64,000 bases of DNA from Sisyra terminalis. Taxonomy: Eukaryota > Arthropoda > Insecta > Neuroptera > Sisyridae. The notes below the pieces were generated by a model. The model was not told the origin of the DNA, made no database searches, and worked only from the letters and a program-made list of their open reading frames with translations. Every line of letters starts with the position of its first letter. Position 1 is the stretch's first letter. This document shows, piece after piece, positions 12,738 to 25,749 of this stretch. The stretch lies in contig OY292275.1 in the NCBI GenBank assembly GCA_958496175.1, positions 39,137,701-39,201,700 on the forward strand, written 5' to 3'. Position numbers and translations under genes: made by a program.

Positions 12738-15700
12738 ATGAAAAACGTGTTTATATTTTTTATAATCACATTATCCTTTGGAGATCATTCTTCAACATGG
12801 GCAAAAATATGGGAACCACTTATTAATGATCATCTTATTTTTGACATTGTTCCTTTCTATACACTGCAAGGTGGTAATTTAAGCTCTGATTGCAAAACTC
12901 AAAGTGATACATATAATAAAGCTGTAACGAAAGGAGAGCCATGGGCACTGAAAAGTATTTTGCTTAAATATTACATAGTTTTATTGATATTATAGTTTAA
13001 AATTATTCTTTTTTTTTAATTTTAGTGATGGATGCTTCATCCAAACTACAATCTGGGTTATTCTCTCTCAATTTAATAGATTTTGGTGCTTTTGATCAAT
13101 GTGTGAATATAGAAGCACCCGATTTTAATGGAAAATATTGTTTGGCCGTAATTAAGTTAAACTTTAATGTAGAAGAAGCCAAATTTTTTTATGAAGAATT
13201 TGAACTGGAACAAAAATTTCAAACTTTTATTAGATTTATTCAGCAAGTAAATATATGAATGTATATATATATTTTCCCAATTCTGTTTCACACAGTAGAT
13301 ATTTATTAGTATACATTTTGGAAACTGTTGATACCTTAGAGATATTTCACTTTTACAAATCCTTAGTAGGAAATGAAACATATTCAAAGGCGTAGCGTGC
13401 GTCTTCGCCACTCGGGGCCAGCCGGAAATTTGCCACCCATATTTTCAATATTTTCCCTGAAAATTGGTAAAAATTCAAATACTGTTATATTCTTAAATTA
13501 TTTAAAAATGTTCTCTTCGTGTTTTTCTCAAAGCAAAATCTTTTATGGAATGATCAACATCAATATATCACCCCATTTCATGTGCCGCCGGGACCATACC
13601 CCCCTTAACACCCACCACGCTTTGCTACTGAACATATCGAACATAAATAACCCTTAAAACTCAGTATATGCATGTAATTGGACTCATAAATGTACGATTC
13701 AATCGTGTATTCAATTTTATTGAAATTAAATAAAATAACATACTTCAGAGATCCCTCCAAAAAAAGAAACATACTACAATCTTGTTCCAATAAAATTTAC
13801 AAAAATTCATAATTTTATAGGCAGTGAAAAAAATAAACTCAAATAAATTTTACTTAATGTGCAACAACGATTAAGAAATAATAATTTAGCAAATTCTGGT
13901 AAAGTAAAATTCATTTAAAACATATAGTAAAACAGAATTCGGTGTTCTACTTAAAATGAATACTATAACATTTTTTGAACACTATTATTCAGTACTCTAG
14001 ATTATTTTTTTTTCATAATGTTATAGACTGTTGGAAAAATTAACTTTCATGCCTCTAAAGAGATTTTGGAAGACGTAAATGATACAAAGAAATCAATTCA
14101 AACAAAATGGTCAATTTGTGTGCCAGCAGCGTGTTCGGCTCAAGATGTTCAAAATCATTTAAATACAGCTTTGGGAAGTCCTTTTCTTCAAGTTAGCGTA
14201 ATAGATTCTAGTTGTCAATCAAAACCTCTGGAGCCTAAGTTAACTGGAGGTGATTGGACCTTTATGTGAGTATGATTAAATCATAAAATATTAAAATAAT
14301 AAAATAAAATTTGTATTGTCTTCTGTTTGTCGAGCCCTTAAGGTGATGGCTTTGTGACCAATAGATCCTGAATTTAAATCGAACAAAAAGTCTACTCATG
14401 ATTTTTTATCTATAAAAGCGATATAAAGCTATAAAAAGAAAATAAGTTTGATAGCATTGTATAAATGATCTTCTATTAGATATTTTAATATCTGAATGTT
14501 GATTTTTAGAGCAATTGTCTTATTTTTTTTATTTATAAAGATTTCTTTTAATATCAAACCACCTAAAGTAAGAAGTGTAGTAAACTTTACCGTTCAATTT
14601 TTATTAGATGCTTAAAAATAAATTCAGAAATGAAAAAAAAAATGTAAACGTACCTTATTCGTGTATTTCATATTTTGATTCATATTTTCATATTTTGATT
14701 TCTACAGTAGACACTTATTTTAGTAAAATCTATAAGATTATAAAATATAGTTGTAATTTTTGTTTCAGATCATTTTTAATCGTCATCGGGTTAATCGTTA
14801 TTAGTAGTACAGTATACGATATTTATAATGAAATATCAAACAAAGGTAAGTAACATAAACGTAAAAGTTGATTATTACACAGTAACTGTTGTGGTTAAGA
14901 TTTAATCAATGTTTCTTAAAAAAACAACGAATTTAAAATCGTTTCTAACAAAATATCTTAACACTCTGGGATTTATAAATTGTCGTTAGATATTAGTAAA
15001 TTAAAGTAAAATATCATAATCTTCAAAGATATAGAAAAAATAATTAAGACGGAAAAATATGTCGCATAAAATTTTCCTAAATGTTCCGTGAACTGTTTTC
15101 GACTTTTTTCATGAAGAAACTAGTTTTTGCAGCCAAAACCAAAACCTAATTTCGACATTAGTCTCAGCTTCGGCCGAAACCGAAATTTCCATATAAGGTC
15201 ATGTTTTCGTAGAAAACAAGCATAATTATTTAGTGTTTACTTTTAAATCCTTTAAGTATTTATTTAACATTTAGTCTCAAATATTTGAGGTAATCATAAA
15301 TAAAACATATCATTATCACTTATTATATCAATTAAATTATATATGCTGAAATAAGGGGTTGATTTGAAAGGAATGCTTCTCGTATTTCTTTTTAATATTT
15401 GTCACAGTTAACACATAGTAAAAAAAAGTTATCAAACAAAATTACTTTCTACCTTATATGTTTTAGTACACAAAACAGACAATAAAATTACTTCAAATCG
15501 AATCTTATATTATAAGTGAGAAACAAAAAATTCTCAACCTTTTCATCTCACGAATTCAGTTTCGGTTTCGGTCATAGTTTCGGCTTGTCGACAGCCGAAA
15601 CCGTGATTAAACCGAAACTCATGTTTTTTTTGTCGAAATTAGGCCGAATCCAAAAGTTTGATCGGATATTAATAGCTGAAAATTTATAAAAAAAAATCAA

Positions 15701-18438
15701 TAATGTGCATAGTCAAGTTATGTTTAGTGATAAACCTATAACAAAACCAAAATTGTATACAAATAAACAGTAGAGATCTTCTGATCAATTTTTAATCCTT
15801 CAATCCTCATTCTCTATAAAACTTGAATTTTACAATTATTTTATTATTCATATATATATACCTCCCAATCGTGGGACATCCATACTTTATCGCCTCTTTT
15901 AAATAATTTTTAAACTTAGGTATAAATTCCAACCGCGATTAGAAACCTTTCATACAGTAAATAAATGTTTCTTTGCATAGAAAAACAAAAAATTATAATG
16001 ATAGAACTTTACAAATAATGCAAACAAAATAAATACCTGCAGATTAATAACTTATAAAACAATATTAGACTTTCGATTCATACATGCAAAAAAATTATCA
16101 TAATGAAAAAACTTATAGAAGATTAGATCTTAGCAAACAATACAGATATAAAATTTTGTATGCATATTTTATTAAATTGTTATAATGTACCTTTCTCAAA
16201 ATCCCAAGACTCAAGATTCTGACAACGTAAAGCTTTAAAAGTAAATTAAATTTTTATTTCTAAGTTCATCGATTTAAAAATATCTAAAATATTAAAGAAA
16301 AATATTAAATGTTGTATTAGATAATATTTGATTGTGGACCTTATTCGACTTTTTTTTTATTATATAAGGGAAACACTTATTTGATAGAGATTAAATTGTA
16401 AAATACAATATATACTCACATTACCGAATTTAGACTTATATGTAGGTACCTGTTAGAACAAATAAGTTGACTGCTTTAAAGTTTTTCATCATTAGTTTTT
16501 TTATAATTATTTATCATTTTTAAACTAAATTTCTAAATCTCTAAAACTCTAAACCTCTGAATTTCTTACTGTTGCTTTCAAGTCATAATGTTGATGTTGA
16601 TGTTCATAATGATAAATTGCCAACAATATTATTTAAACGATTTGAATTTTCGAACGCTCTTTCCATATTCAGGAATCTTAAATCTGAAAAAAAATGGTTT
16701 TTTGAACATTTAATTTTTCTTTGTCTACGGTTGTGTATCAACCTAAATGATATCAATTTTTATAGAAAGCTATCATCCAATGCTCACTGCATTTTCCTGG
16801 TACACCAATGGTAAAAAGCTTGTATCTACCACAAGTGGAGGTGATCAAATTTCATGTTTAAATGGAATTCGCTTTTTGAGTATGATGTGGGTCATAGGAG
16901 GACATCAATTTGCTACCATTGGAGCAAGTCCTCTTATCAATACAGTTGATACAATTCCAGTAAATTGTAAAACAAATCAAATTATATAATCAAATAATGA
17001 AAATAATTTTCAGTGGTTGTCACATTGGAGTAGTTTAATAACAATTGGAAGTACTGTGTCGGTCGATACTTTCTTCTGTTTAAGTGGATGTTTATTAATG
17101 TATGGGTTTTTAAAAAGTCGATCGAAGGGAATTTACTTTAATATACCTTTATTTTACTTACACCGCTATTTACGGTAAACACTTGAAATTTTAATTCAAA
17201 AAGTTATTTAAAATTAATAACTCGTTTTACTTCCAGTTTAACTCCAGCATTACTGGTCGTGGTTCTTTTTCAAATTACTCTTATTCCATATGTAGGCTCG
17301 GGTCCGTTCTGGAAAAATGCTCTACCTGCTCTGCAACAGGATTGCATTCAGTATTGGTGGAGTTTATTATTATACGTTCAGAATTACGTAAACCCAAATA
17401 ATATTGTAATTTTAAAATTTTTTTTTGTAACTTCGGTAATATCTTTTAAAAAAATACTTTTATTTTTAGTGTTTAATTCAGACTTGGTATTTGCAAGTGG
17501 ATATGCAACTTTTTATTTTAGCTCCTCTTATCTTACTACCAATTGCCTATTGGCCAAAATACGCCAAACACATGTTTACAGTTTTGATAATAACATTTGT
17601 TTTAACTCCGTTTGGAATTGCTTATTATTATCAACTTGAACCAGGAATAAATGCATTGTAATTATAAAAAATATATCCAGAAGTGGTAAAGCAAAAAAAA
17701 ACGTAATTATTTTATTTTAAAGCTCAAATAATCCGAATTACAACTCAAAATACTATATGGCGACACAGGCTCGAGCAGGAACTTGGATTGTGGGACTGGC
17801 TTTAGGATATCTTATATATAATACCAAAAATATAAACGTCATTAAGAGCAGGGTATGAATTTCTTTTACTTTTAAAACTTTCTATTAATTATTTATTTTT
17901 TAAAAATTAAACGGAAATATTAACATTTTAGAAGTTATCAGCAATTGGTTGGACTATATCAGCTATTGTAATGTTATATGTTATATTTGGTCTTTATCCC
18001 AATCAACAACCAAGTTACACATATAACAGATGGTATGCTTCACTTTTCATAGGATTTCATCGTGTTGCGTGGAGCTTTGGGGTATCCTGGATTGTATTCG
18101 CTTGTGTTCAAGGATATGGAGGTAGAAAAATTTATTTTAATAAATAATTACTAATTCTAACAATTTTAACAGGAATTGTCAACACTTTACTATCGGTGAA
18201 AATGTTCCAAATACTTAGTCGACTGTCGTACTCAATGTATCTGCTTCATATCTCACTGTTAATGGTTGACTCTTCAAGTATGAGAACTGCAATTTATTTT
18301 ACTAATAAATTTGTTATATTCACATATTGGGGTACATTTATGTATACTCTAATATTGGCAATTATTTGGGTACTTTGTTTTGAATATCCAGTCGCTACAA
18401 TAGATGTTTATTTGTTCAGCAAAAAGAAAACTAAATAG
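12738..18438 (+). CDS. NRF-6-like membrane acyltransferase, copy A
   Basis: Exons by splice phase: 12738-12954, 13026-13246, 14027-14265, 14769-14845, 16766-16959, 17014-17174, 17237-17405, 17470-17657, 17723-17852, 17932-18121, 18173-18438, giving 683 residues. A signal peptide (MKNVFIFFIITLSF) is followed by the lumenal NRF domain (FGAFDQCVNIEAP, KWSICVPAACSAQDVQ, conserved cysteines). A first membrane helix (FLIVIGLIVIS) then leads into the multi-pass acyltransferase-3 domain, with GIRFLSMMWVIGGHQ holding the conserved histidine, DTFFCLSGCLLMYGF, CLIQTWYLQVDMQLFIL, and a last helix before the lysine-rich tail SKKKTK. The family was named from C. elegans nose-resistant-to-fluoxetine; members are thought to act in lipid transport or acylation, but the substrate is unknown. 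No stop or frameshift, so it looks functional. Confidence 0.92.
13385..13630. mobile_element. Small hAT-like miniature element in intron 2 of copy A
   Basis: 246 bp starting CAAAGGCGTAGCGTGCG and ending CCACCACGCTTTGCTACTG. It is flanked by AACATATT (13377-13384) and AACATATC (13631-13638), an 8-bp duplication with one mismatch. A related copy lies at 55384-55620; both share CTCTTCGTGTTT and a CACCCCATTT-TCATGTGCCGC core. Copy B of the gene lacks the insertion. Confidence 0.8.
15105..15680. repeat. Insertion with CCGAAACC inverted ends in intron 4 of copy A
   Basis: Intron 4 is about 1.9 kb in copy A but only 280 bp in copy B. The extra DNA contains a segment bounded by inverted motifs: CCTAATTTCGACA followed by CTTCGGCCGAAACCGAAA on the left, and CGGTTTCGGTCATAGTTTCG followed by TGTCGAAATTAGGCC on the right. 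This looks like a non-autonomous DNA transposon. No target duplication was resolved. The rest of the intron holds nothing I can name. Confidence 0.55.
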
Positions 18439-21020
18439 AATTTTAAGGAATACAGAAAATCGAATCTAAAAATACTCTTTCTTTGTGAACTTTTTTAATT
18501 TCCCTTTTTTTTACCTAAATTAATTTTAAATTTAATTTAATTTAAATTTTGTTAAATCGATTTGAATTATTGTAATTATAGGTTGGAGCGTAAGGCCAAA
18601 TATATGCCTAAAAAAACGAAGTTTGTTGCGTTTCTGGTTTTTCCTCTTCTCAGCCTTTTATTGTTTTATTCCAACAGCAAACCCTGGACGTTTTCAGGAT
18701 GATTAATATACCCTATCATCAAAATAATGATAGTTGTATTTATTTATTCTATTAATCATTTTTTTTCATAATCGGTAAATCCATTCTTAAGTTTTATACA
18801 GTCAAAAATAAAACATCACACAATCAATTTGAAGTATGAAATTTTGAAAAGAATATTTTCCCTATAATTTTTAACAAAACTTCAAGCAACCAAAATAAAA
18901 ATTGAAAATCAAAAATTAAAACGAATTTTCGTTTCTTAATAATATAAAGCTCTAAGCAGTTGTTATAATATTACAGAAGACAAATTTTGCCCTTTTTGGA
19001 TTTGTTCTACGTAAGTAAATATAAGAGAATGAGGAAAACTAAAAGGTTTTGAATAATTTATAAATGATCTCCAAAGTATTCTAAGTAACTTGTCAACCCA
19101 CGCCAAGAATCAAACAAACAAATCGCGGAAAGAATTGCATTATAGCAAAGCATCGCATCGCTAATTGCAGTATGGAACTTGGTCTGTGTACCACAAATGG
19201 TAAGAAGAGTAAAGGTTTTGTGTATCATATTTTAACACTTGATAATTTAAGTTGAATTGTGTACAAATGCATTACTTATTGATTCTTATCTTATCTAGTG
19301 ATAAGACATCTATTTCGTCATCTGTTATGAACTATGATGAAATAGATTGCTTCTAACTGTTGTGAATGTCTTTGTGAATGAAACCTTTATTTGTGGCGAT
19401 ATTGACCAATGTAACAGTTTCCTGAATTTAATGTTCTTTGCAGATCATTTGTTTGACTCTGATTTACAGTTCATCCTTTGCACTAGTATAACAGTTAAAA
19501 CGATTACATTATTTTTCGCTTTTAAATTCGCTATTTCGTTGATTTGTTACAATTTTTAATGCTTAAACTACTAACTCCTTAAGAGCTTATAACTTTTTTA
19601 ATTACAACCTCCTTACTTTCTAAATGCTTAGATACTTACTTCAACTACTTAATACTACATAAATCCTTATCAATAAAATGATAGGTAATTTTTTTTCATT
19701 TATCACTCAAAAATTACGGCTTAGATATTTTTTTTCAGAAAATGGTTACGGCGACAACAACTTAAAAAAAAACTTTTCTTTGTTATTTAAAAATGTCTAC
19801 ACATATTACTTGTTAAAACTCTTATATGCAATGACCTTATAAATTCATATCACATACGACGACCTCCACTAATTTAACTTACGTAAATGATAGGGTCATC
19901 CAGTAGAGCGTTAAGCGAACAGTGAATATGAGCGAAAAAAAAACAATTTGACAACTGTTAAAAAAGTTATAAGAATTGGAAAACGGTACTTAGAAAATTC
20001 TAAAAATTGAAATATTGTTGGATACGTGAAAAAAATATCTTTAAAATTATCCTAACATCTTCACAGAAAAATTTTAAGCCAGTGCAGAGAAAGACTTTGT
20101 AAGAAGAGCAGCTAGATTTACAATACATGGATTGTGTAAATCTTAGTACTATCTTTTCTAATTTTTCGGAAAATTCCAGTATAAGTAAATAAAAAATTAC
20201 GAAAAAAATAATTGGCTTTACTTCACCATCATAAAAAAATAAACAAGCCCTTTAATTTTACATTTTTAGATAAGTAAAGCAATTTCTTTAAAATGTTTAA
20301 AATAGCACAGATCTATTTTTGTTTGTTCACTTAACGTAGAGGTGTCAATTCTAATCACAATGTTTTAAACCTTCGGTCATAGTCCCATTCCTATCCCCAG
20401 TCTACGGGCGCCATAGGGTTCTATTCAAAGTTCCTATTACTATAATTAACAATGTCTTATATATATACTTTGAAAAAGCAAATAGGTCCACGGCTTGACG
20501 TACGTTTCAGAATGCTTTTAGGCATAAAGCGGCTGGTGATTCTTACCTTTTAACGCTAGATAACATTTCAATAATGGTCTTCTATAAAAAATAAACAATT
20601 TAAATTTTAAAAAAATAAAAAAGCATTCATAAAGTTTATGCAAAGTTCGACATTTAACAACATAAGTCAAACATGAATTTGATTTCAATGTTGCAATTTG
20701 AATCATTTGGTGTGATAACGGGCTAAGATATGTTATTATACAAATCGGTTTTTGATATTAAAAATTGTAATATTAGTTTTAATTAATTATTTTGATATAA
20801 CATTTAGAATTTTCAGGGCACCTGACTTGAATTTTTCTCCTATTATTCTAATTTCATTCATATAGTCAATATAAATTTACTTCAACATCAGAAGTTTAAA
20901 CATTTATTTTAACAATTTTATTTTATTTTTACAACTCTATGTGCCAGAATCCGTTTTATACCGTTTATCCTTTTCTGATTTACTTAACTATTTGCTTTTT
21001 TTAAATGATAGTAACCTTCG
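18439..21020. other. 3' flank of copy A, no gene
   Basis: Homologous to the flank of copy B but without its insertions. Near 20437 it preserves the empty site of the composite element found at 27614-29550 in unit B. No coding exon is apparent. Confidence 0.6.
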
Positions 21021-21130
21021 CATATAACTACCAAGGTTTTTAGCGACTCTAGAGTTAATAAAAATCCGTAAATCGAAAAATATTGAAAAATTGGATAGGA
21101 GATTCGAATCCAACTCGGACAATTTTGTTT
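21021..21130 (-). repeat. tRNA-derived SINE copy
   Basis: Minus-strand copy of the SINE best seen at 56692-56850. It shares ACTACCAAGGTTTTTAGCGA, the AAATCGAAAAATAT stretch and a B-box region GATTCGAATCCAAC (reverse complement). The tRNA-like head is incomplete. Confidence 0.65.
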
Positions 21131-21548
21131 TTTCTCAAATATTAGAAAGCGACTCCGATGATTTTGAAATGAATATAGCTATAAATTATTGTCTATTACT
21201 CTATCATTGTTATATAAGCTAAAAAGTATTATTGATAGATAATAATGAACAATAATCATGTGCTTGGATATTAAATAGTATTTTTTTTAAATTCACCATT
21301 TGTCTCGTCATGTAGGTATATTAAGAAATGATTAGTGCTATCATTTCATTTTTTCTTAACTTCCAGAAAAAAACTTACCGATAATTCATTATCAGATTTT
21401 TCACTTCTTTTTTATCAAAACGTAAATCAGTGTAGTAAGATTTTGCTTATTTTTTTTTTGCAAAAATCTATTTAATTAAGTATCATTTATCGGATTCTTC
21501 AGTCGTGATTTTATTACTTTGTATACAACGTGTAAGTTATAATTACCA

Positions 21549-24500
21549 ATGAAAAACGTGTTTATATTTTTTATAATCACATTATCCTTTGGAGATCATT
21601 CTTCAACATGGGCAAAAATATGGGAACCACTTATTAATGATCATCTTATTTTTGACATTGTTCCTTTCTATACACTGCAAGGTGGTAATTTAAGCTCTGA
21701 TTGCAAAACTCAAAGTGATACATATAATAAAGCTGTAACGAAAGGAGAGCCATGGGCACTGAAAAGTATTTTGCTTAAATATTACATAGTTTTATTGATA
21801 TTGTAGTTTAAAATTATTCTTTGTTTTATTTTTAGTGATGGATGCTTCATCCAAACTACAGTCTGGGTTATTCTCTCTCAATTTAAAAGATTTCGGAGCT
21901 TTTGATCAATGTGTAAATATAGAAGCACCCGAATTTAATGGAAAGTATTGTTTGGCAGCGTTTAAGATAAATTTAAATACAGAGGAAGCCAAATTTTTGG
22001 ATGAAGAACTTGAACTGGAACAAAAGTTTCAAACTTTTATTAGATCTATTCAGCAAGTAAATATACGATATAAGGGTATATATTTTGTACTCCCAATTCT
22101 GTTTTTACACGGTAGTTATATATTAGAAAAAAATATATATATTTATTTTTAAAGATGTTTCATGCTTACATATCCTTAGTTGTGAAAAAGGAACATATAC
22201 TACCTTGAAAAAATATTATGCATGTCGTAGTTATAGGATTTACTCGTGTAAATTAAAATTCACTTTGATGGATAAAAATATTTCCGTAAACTATTCATTT
22301 TCATTCAAATTAGATAAAAAAATGCTTAAGTAGGATTTCTTTGAAAAAAACGTACTACAAACACAACCTTGTAACAACAGAAGTTAAGTAAATCGAAATA
22401 TTTTTGGCAATAATTTGATAATAAGTGAAAAAAGAATCTAAATTTTAATTCTAATAAATTTCAACTAATGTGTATCCACTACTGTTAAAAAAAAGTTAAA
22501 ATAAAATACTTTAGAAATTTTGTAAGGTATGTTTGAATGGAAACCTAGCAAAAAGATTGTATAAAGCAGAATTGGGTATTCTACTTAAAATGAATGCTGA
22601 AACATTTTATGAATTCTAACTATTGTTCCTCTAAACAATTTGTATGCTATAATGTTACAGACTGTTGGAAATATTAACTTCGATGCCTCTAATGAGATTT
22701 TGGAAGATGTAAGTGATACAAAAAAATCTATTCAAACAAAATGGTCAATTTGTGTGCCAGCAGCGTGTTCGGCACAAGATGTACAAAATCATTTAAATAA
22801 TGCTATTGGAAGTTCTTTTCTTCAAGTTAGCATCAGAGAATCAAGTTGTCAAACAAAACCTTTGGAGCCTAAATTAACTGGAGGAGATTGGGCCTTTATG
22901 TATGTTTAATTAAACCATAAAATATTTTAACTAAAATTTAGGCTTATGTGTACTTTAGCACACCCACAATCTGGCAATGTTACATTTTCGACTTTGTTTT
23001 TAATTTAATTCGCGATTTAATCCGTCAATAATGAAAATTTAGCCACAAAAGAGAGAATTATACTATATTAGAATTGAATTAACAAAAATATCGTGAATTA
23101 AAATTAAAAACAAATTCGGAAATGCAACGTTCCCAGATTGTGGGTGTGCTAAAATACACTTGAGCCAAAATTTATATTATCAACTGATAATCGAGTTAAA
23201 GTGATTGCGTTGTGAACAGTCGATGAAATATGTTGAAATCCAGAAAACTTTCCTTGTGATTTTCAGTTTCCGGGATTATTAAAATTTCATAAAATTGATA
23301 TAAAACTTTAAATGGAAAATAAATTTGACTGTTTGTATAGAATTATCTTGGATTAGATATTTTAACTTTTGGATTATGAGTTTGGAACTATGCCTTTAGC
23401 TGTTTTTAACTTTAATAAGTTACACTTAATTACCTTTAGATTACCTTTAATGTGCAGATCATACGACCCAAAGTAATATAGTAAAATTTAACATTGAATT
23501 ATAATACATAATAAAATAAATTCAGAAATGAACGATAATATACAAATTTTATTCTTGTCTATATTTCATATTTCTTTTTCATCAACAACACACGCTTGTT
23601 TTAGTAAAATTTATAGGATTATAAAATATTACTGTAATTTTTGTTTCAGATCATTTTTAATCGTCATCGGATTAATCATTATTAGTAGCACAGTTTACGA
23701 TATTAACAATAAAATATCAAACAAAAGTAAGTAACATAAGAAAAATTGTAAATTAAGTGCATAGTTCACCTACAAGTTTCGGAGCGGTGACCTGGATCAC
23801 TCGGCCACCAGTAGACAGTTCATACAGTTTCAATCAACATAAATTTTAAAATTGATCAAGTTTGCCAATTAATTAGAAACTGTAGTTAAAACTGTGAATT
23901 TTCAAATTGTTCATTCAAAAATTTGTAACATCATAGTAATGATTCAAAGAAAAAGAAATATTTGCCAACGGTTCTGTATAAACCTAAATGAAATCAATTT
24001 TTATAGAAAGCTATCATCCAATGCTCACTGCATTTTCCTGGTACACCAATGGTAAAAAGCTTGTATCTACCACAAGTGGAGGTGATCAAATTTCATGTTT
24101 AAACGGAATTCGCTTTTTAAGTATGATGTGGGTAATAGGAGGGCATCAATATGCTAGTATCGGAGCTTCACCCCTTATCAATCAAAAAGACTCAATTCCA
24201 GTAAGTTGAAAATAAAATAAAATCATATAATCAAATAATTAAAATAATTTTCAGTGGATGTCACATTGGAGTAGTTTAATAACAATTGGAAGTACTGTGT
24301 CGGTCGATACTTTTTTCTGTTTGAGCGGATGCTTGTTAATGTATGGATTTTTAAAAAGTCGATCGAGGGGAATTTATTTTAATATACCTTTATTTTATTT
24401 ACATCGCTATTTACGGTAAACACTTGTAATTTTAATAAAAAAGTTTTTATTTTCAGTTAATAGCTCTTTTTACTTGCAGTTTAACTCCAGCATTAATAGT

Positions 24501-25681
24501 CATGGTTGTTTTTCACATTACTCTTATTCCATACGTAAGCTCGGGTCCATCCTGGAAAAATGCTATACCTGCTCTACAACAGAATTGCATTCAATATTGG
24601 TGGAGTTTATTATTATACGTTCAAAATTACGTAAACCCAGATAATATTGTAATTTTAAAAAGTTCATTTGTAACTTCTATAATATCTTTAAAAAAAATAC
24701 TTTCATTTTTAGTGTTTACTTCAGACTTGGTATTTGCAAGTGGATATGCAACTTTTTATTTTGGCTCCTCTTATCCTACTACCAATAGCCTATTGGCCAA
24801 AATACGCGAAACACATGTTTACAGTTTTGATCATAACATTTGTTTTAACTCCTTTTGGTATTGCTTATTATTATCAACTTGAACCAGGAAAAAATGCTTT
24901 GTAATTTTAAAAAATATGTCTAGAAGTGGAAAAGTAAAAAAAAACGTAATTATTTTATTTTAAAGCTCAAATAATCCGAATTACAACTCAAAATACTATA
25001 TGGCGACACAGGCTCGAGCAGGAACTTGGATTGTGGGACTGGCTTTAGGATATCTTATATATAATACCAAAAATATAAACGTCATTAAGAGCAGGGTATG
25101 AATTTCTTTTACTTTTAAAGCTTTCTATTAATTATTTATTTTTTAAAAATTAAACGGAAATATTAACATTTTAGAAATTATCAGCAATTGGTTGGTCTAT
25201 ATCAGCTATTGTAATGTTATATGTTATATTTGGTCTTTATCCCAATCAACAACCAAGTTACACATATAACAGATGGTATGCTTCACTTTTCATAGGATTT
25301 CATCGTGTTGCGTGGAGCTTTGGGGTATCCTGGATTGTATTCGCTTGTGTTCAAGGATATGGAGGTAGAAAAATTTATTTTAATAAATAATTACTAATTC
25401 TAACAATTTTAACAGGAATTGTCAACACTTTACTATCGGTGAAAATGTTCCAAATACTTAGTCGACTGTCGTACTCAATGTATCTTATTCATCTCTCACT
25501 GTTAATGATTGAATCATCAACTAAGCGAACTCCAATTTATTTTTCAAATAAATTTGTTATATTCACATATTGGGGTACATTTATGTATACTCTAATATTG
25601 GCAATTATTTGGGTACTTTGTTTTGAATATCCAGTCGCTACAATAGATGTTTATTTATTCAGCAAAAAGAAAACTAAATAG
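21549..25681 (+). CDS. NRF-6-like membrane acyltransferase, copy B
   Basis: Exons: 21549-21765, 21836-22056, 22661-22899, 23650-23726, 24007-24200, 24255-24415, 24480-24648, 24713-24900, 24966-25095, 25175-25364, 25416-25681; 683 residues, every exon equal in length to that of copy A. Domain order is the same: signal peptide, NRF domain with KWSICVPAACSAQDVQ, then the acyltransferase-3 domain with GIRFLSMMWVIGGHQ and LQVDMQLFILAPL. Exon 1 and exons 9-11 with their introns are almost identical to copy A, while exons 2-7 carry many substitutions, for example EAPEFNGKYCLAAFKINLN against EAPDFNGKYCLAVIKLNFN. Intact frame and splice sites indicate a functional paralog. The fold-back in intron 3 and the SINE piece in intron 4 do not touch exons. 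Confidence 0.92.
22934..23174. repeat. Fold-back repeat in intron 3 of copy B
   Basis: Near-perfect palindrome: the left half contains TTTAGCACACCCACAATCTG and ACTTTGTTTTTAATTTAATT, the right half their reverse complements, ending in GGGTGTGCTAAAATACAC. A motif AATTAAAAACAAA-x-GAAAATGCAACG is shared with repeats at 11945-12175, 32200-32570 and 46020-46070. The matching intron of copy A has no such palindrome. Confidence 0.8.
23757..23825 (-). repeat. SINE head fragment in intron 4 of copy B
   Basis: Contains the tRNA-like head in minus orientation, TTTCGGAGCGGTGACCTGGA then CTCGGCCACCAGTAGAC, matching the heads at 42014 and 56692. The body is missing. Confidence 0.6.
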
Positions 25682-25749
25682 AAATTTAAGAACTACCTAA
25701 AATCGAATCTTAAAATACTCTTTTGTGAAAACTTTAACTTTCTTTTTTT

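Larger units (their letters stand above)
12392..20800. repeat. Tandem segmental duplication, unit A
   Basis: This segment aligns by eye with about 21200-29830: the same 5' flank (shared sequence before the ATG including TCGTGATTTTATTACTTTG), the whole acyltransferase gene, and the 3' flank down to the segment around 20390-20700. Divergence is uneven: some stretches are nearly identical, others differ strongly and carry private insertions. The outer limits are approximate. Confidence 0.85.

Noticed and set aside
19347..19559. Possible extra exon downstream of acyltransferase A
   Set aside because: Not conserved in the homologous flank of copy B and without family motifs.
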